Below, one piece after another: positions 61,147-64,000 of a DNA stretch of 64,000 nt. Source of the DNA: Juglans regia. Taxonomy: Eukaryota > Streptophyta > Magnoliopsida > Fagales > Juglandaceae. The stretch's first letter is position 1. The number at the start of each line of letters is the position of its first letter. The notes below the pieces were generated by a model. The model did not search any database. It was not told the DNA's origin and was given only the letters and a program-made list of their open reading frames with translations. A program made the translations under genes and the position numbers. The stretch covers positions 38,679,482 to 38,743,481 of the forward strand of contig NC_049907.1 of the NCBI RefSeq assembly GCF_001411555.2, in the 5' to 3' direction.

Positions 61147-61590
61147 ATGACATGAACTCCACTCCCCGGCACAATTGCGTGTGTTCATCGAGTAGTACGC
61201 GCGGTTCCATGAATCTTTATATCCGCAGCTCTATTAAATACTAGATACGTACACCAGGTCAAGTAGAACCCACGCCATGTCATTTGAAGTCAAATTCTTA
61301 TTAAAACGACAAGATCGTTTTCAAAAGCTTCCCCCGGCCCTTTACTTTACTTATACGTGTGTATCTTTTAATTTCAAATGCAGAATCAGCAAACCTATGG
61401 GCTTAATTTGTTTTATAATGAATATGATGTGATCAAGAGCCGTGACAACTTGAAACGTTTCAACTTCAACTTTATTATTTCAATAATTATTGGAATCTGA
61501 TCTTTATACACTTCATTCACTAATTCGATTTGATATCTTTCCTAACAACCCTCATTGAATTTAGAGGAAGTTTGCATTAAGAATGGTCAT
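61147..61590. other. Upstream flank of CFAS C, paralogous to 26862-27170
   Basis: Shared landmarks are CAGAATCAGCAAACCTATGG and TTCACTAAT(..)TTCGATTTGATATCT. The match breaks at ~61590, where DNA absent from the A flank begins, and resumes at 63712. Confidence 0.65.
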
Positions 61591-62435
61591 CCAAGTTCCG
61601 GCCGGGAACCCGGGTTTCAAATCCGAGCCGGAATTCGGGCATGTTCCAGGTTGAATCCAGTTTTTTTTTTTTCTCTTGCAACTACCTTTTAGGAAAGCCT
61701 TTATTCTCTGCTTTGCTTCCTTTGCTTCGAGTCACACGTGATCGAAAGTACTTCTAGGCAAACAAACGATAAAATATTGTCACAGCATACCCTTTTCAAT
61801 TGTGGTATTAGGAAGCTGTTTAGCAAACACAGAGAAGACATACAAAGCATTGTTGAAAGGAAAAACTCTATTTGCACCCGGGAGGTGTACCCCCCGCGTA
61901 CACGGGCCTCCACATGGATGCCAGAAACGCTGCGTTTCATTTGCAGCCCTCAACTGATAGCCCCTCCTCCGTCTTCGTCATAGACACCCAACAATAAACG
62001 AGCCACTGCAAGTGTTGGTGAGGCACGAAGAGTCTAAAATCAAGACTAACGAAACGAAATCAACAGAGCTTCAGACGAAGATGATTGAACTCGCGAATGA
62101 CCCATGGAAGAACGCTTCGGTCTCCACTCTTCACCTCGCACCGTTCAAACCTCCAAGCTTCCCACGGCCGTGCTGCCAGACGAAAGACGAAGGGACTAAA
62201 ACAGAGCATACCCACACTCCACATTTGCGCTGTGTTTGCTTCTGAAATCGTATTTCGGCGAGGGAATCTGCTTCCCACAAGCCACGAAAATAGATTATGC
62301 TTCTTAACTTCATCTCCTCTTCTTCTTCTTCGTTTTTTGTCTTCGCATTCGTGGACCCAACCGTGTACCTCCCTGCCATCGTCTTTCTCAATTTTTGAAA
62401 GCCCGGAACCCTAACCCACGAAGAGCTTCATTTCG

Positions 62436-62807
62436 ATGAATGTGAAGGGTGAATCTGCTTCCCACAGTCTTTGCATCCGAGCTCGCTGCCTGGTTGTTCA
62501 CTGGCACTGCATGAATCCAGTTCCTCAGTTTTTCAAGAATTTTTTGGATAATAAGAATGTTTGTTTCGTGGGAATGGAAGATGAACTGAGAAAATTACTA
62601 GAATGGCCAACTAAATGTAATCATTTTCACACGAGAGCTGTAGGACTGGGTCATTTGGCTGCTAGGGTTCTTAAGAACCCCGACCTTCAATGGCTTGGTT
62701 TGGCTAGGTTAGTAGCTGCAGTTGGGCTGCGCTATAAGGAACAAAAAAATGGAACTTTCTCCGACTTGAGTTCTTATACGTTTTTTTCGAAGGAAGAGGT
62801 CGAGTGA
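62436..62807 (+). pseudogene. Fragment of a WRN-like 3'-5' exonuclease domain gene
   Basis: A 123-codon frame contains SLCIRARCLVVHWHC, NFLDNKNVCFVGMEDELRKL, RAVGLGHLAARVL and DLQWLGLARLVAAVGLRYKE, ending FSKEEVE. The order of these segments resembles the middle of plant Werner-like 3'-5' exonuclease (DEDD) domains, where Q/ALC..C, FVGVGIE.D..KL, VDLR.LA and GLA.L....G follow each other. The first catalytic stretch (D.E) and the last (Y...D) are missing, so it is cut at both ends. GAATCTGCTTCCCACA occurs twice (62266, 62451), suggesting local rearrangement. It lies in DNA inserted into the copy C flank. Confidence 0.5.
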
Positions 62808-62859
62808 CTAAGGAATGAAGAGGACGAAGAAAATTTCTGAGATGAAAAACAGGGATGAG

Positions 62860-63099
62860 TTGTTTGGCGCTAGATGATGAGATGATTTCTCAAATCGAGT
62901 TTTTTTTTTTTTAATTCATTTATTAAAATAATAATATAAAAATGACGTGGCTAATACCACGTCACACGATTCCGCAACAGGTACCCAACGCCGGGTACCT
63001 GTAGCAGAATTGTTGTTGAAAGTGCTTGCTAAAATAAATGTGTCTCTTGCGGGGACTCCAAACATATGATTTTGTAAGCACAATTTCTCCAAGTTGATG
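62860..63099. other. Spacer with foldback scraps
   Basis: AGATGATGAGATGATTTCTC (62873) is a MITE-like end. GGTACCCAACGCCGGGTACC (62981-63000) is an imperfect palindrome. No gene. Confidence 0.4.
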
Positions 63100-63605
63100 C
63101 TTAAAACAGTAAACTAACTGGACAAGTTGATGCATGGATTCACGTAATTGATATATGAAACTTGGAAATCAAATTGCAGCTAGGTAAAGAGAACGAGAGA
63201 GAGAGAGAGAGATAAAAAAAAAAAAAACCACCTACTGGATTGTAAATCTAAGTTCCGATTTTAAAACTAGTACCTGAACCGGGTGTATCCGGAATTTTTT
63301 ACCAGAGTTTCGGCCTGAAAAACCCGGAACCGAAATTCGATTTTGGTACTTAAAACAATAAACTAATTGGCCAAACAAGTTGATGCATGGATGCAAGTAA
63401 TTGATACCAATCAACTAATTGGAAATCAAATTGCAGGTAAAGAGAACGAGAGAAGAGAGAGAGAGAGAGAGAGAAAAAAAAAAAAACCTACATACCGAGG
63501 TTTAAACCCGGGTTCTGATTTTAAAACTAGTACCCGGATAAAGTGTATCCGAGTTTTGTTACCTTGGTTCCGACCCGGAAAACCTGGAACAAAAATCTAA
63601 TTTTT
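63100..63605. repeat. ~250-bp tandem duplication
   Basis: Units 63100-63348 and 63349-63605 share TTAAAACA(G/A)TAAACTAA(C/T)TGG, AAGTTGATGCATGGAT, AATCAAATTGCAG, a (GA)n-A(n) tract, GATTTTAAAACTAGTACC and GTGTATCCG. Both carry a CCCGG-rich tail, also echoed at 61598-61640. Non-coding. Confidence 0.75.
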
Positions 63606-63711
63606 CAAATTTCGGATTGGGCTGGGAAAAAATCCGATTCAAATGAACAGTCTTAATTTACATTCCTAACGTAAGATATTTATAATAATAAAAAACCAGA
63701 AAACCAACTGT

Positions 63712-64000
63712 TCTTTGTGGTTTTTCATTCAAGTAGTTAATAAATTAATAAAATCATTTCATTAAAGATAATGCAAATTAAAATAAAAATAAAAATTTTC
63801 GAAATGAAAAGCCGATGTAATTGCTGGACTCACACAAAGTCAACATCTCAGTAGATCATGTCCTACTAACTAATTTTACAAGGGTTATACTTTAATTACA
63901 CAAAAATAAAATTATAAACTGATATGATTGATGTGGTACGTTAGAGTGTAAAATTATTTTATTATAAAATAAATTTAACAAATCTAATTATAAAATTACA
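63712..64000. other. Resumed upstream flank shared with copy A
   Basis: TTCATTCAAGTAGTTAATAA and AATTAAAATAAAAATAAAAA..GAAATGAAAAGCC correspond to 27195-27222 and 28165-28195. The rest of the window is AT-rich without recognisable features. Confidence 0.5.

Noticed and set aside
1..64000. tRNA or rRNA genes
   Set aside because: Only SINE-type A/B boxes were seen (5989, ~55430). No complete cloverleaf or ribosomal sequence was recognised by eye.

Overview
This window is nuclear DNA from a flowering plant. The genes are rich in introns with GT..AG boundaries, and the spacers are AT-rich and packed with plant-type Copia, Gypsy, LINE, SINE, hAT-MITE and foldback elements. The repeat style (foldbacks ending in GAGATGAGATG-like or CCAAACACATT-like arms) suggests a woody eudicot, perhaps Fagales/Juglandaceae. 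That is an inference from pattern, not a database match.

Two gene families carry the real coding content. One is a + strand hnRNP1-type gene with two RRMs and a Gly/Tyr-rich tail (3759-7601, 2 exons, 470 codons). The other is a cluster of three - strand genes for a cyclopropane-fatty-acid-synthase (CFAS)-type SAM methyltransferase: copy A 9287-19669, copy B 33547-45367 and copy C 53016-60842. Each rebuilds into a 14-exon reading frame (469, 468 and 474 aa) with canonical splice sites. All three lack the N-terminal FAD-oxidase half usual in plant CFAS.

Layout: 1-3390 is a decayed LINE. 3390-9290 holds the hnRNP gene and its 3' flank. 9287-19770 is CFAS copy A, which has its exon 2-exon 3 pair twice. 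19.95-26.86 kb is inserted repeat DNA (direct repeats, minisatellites, a hAT MITE, an inverted repeat with a GA microsatellite). 26.86-28.2 kb is the displaced upstream flank of copy A, recognisable because the same flank lies upstream of copy C. 29.07-45.6 kb is a second copy of the 4.2-19.95 kb block: hnRNP is a pseudogene there, wrecked by a truncated Copia and a deletion, while CFAS copy B remains open despite a 4.6 kb Copia element in its last intron. 45.6-53 kb is spacer with foldbacks, a second LINE remnant and a possible CACTA relic. 53.0-60.95 kb is CFAS copy C, with a Gypsy-type solo LTR and a hAT MITE in introns. 61-64 kb is the upstream flank of copy C, split by an insertion that carries a fragment of a 3'-5' exonuclease gene.

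History (inference): an old duplication made A and C together with their upstream flank. A younger ~16 kb tandem duplication made the hnRNP-CFAS block B. Exchange between the exon 2-3 units then gave A its extra exon pair and gave B a mosaic intron 1. hnRNP and CFAS are convergent neighbours with no evident functional link. The most interesting signals are the stand-alone methyltransferase cluster and the exon-pair duplication in copy A, where only one pair can be used without breaking the frame.
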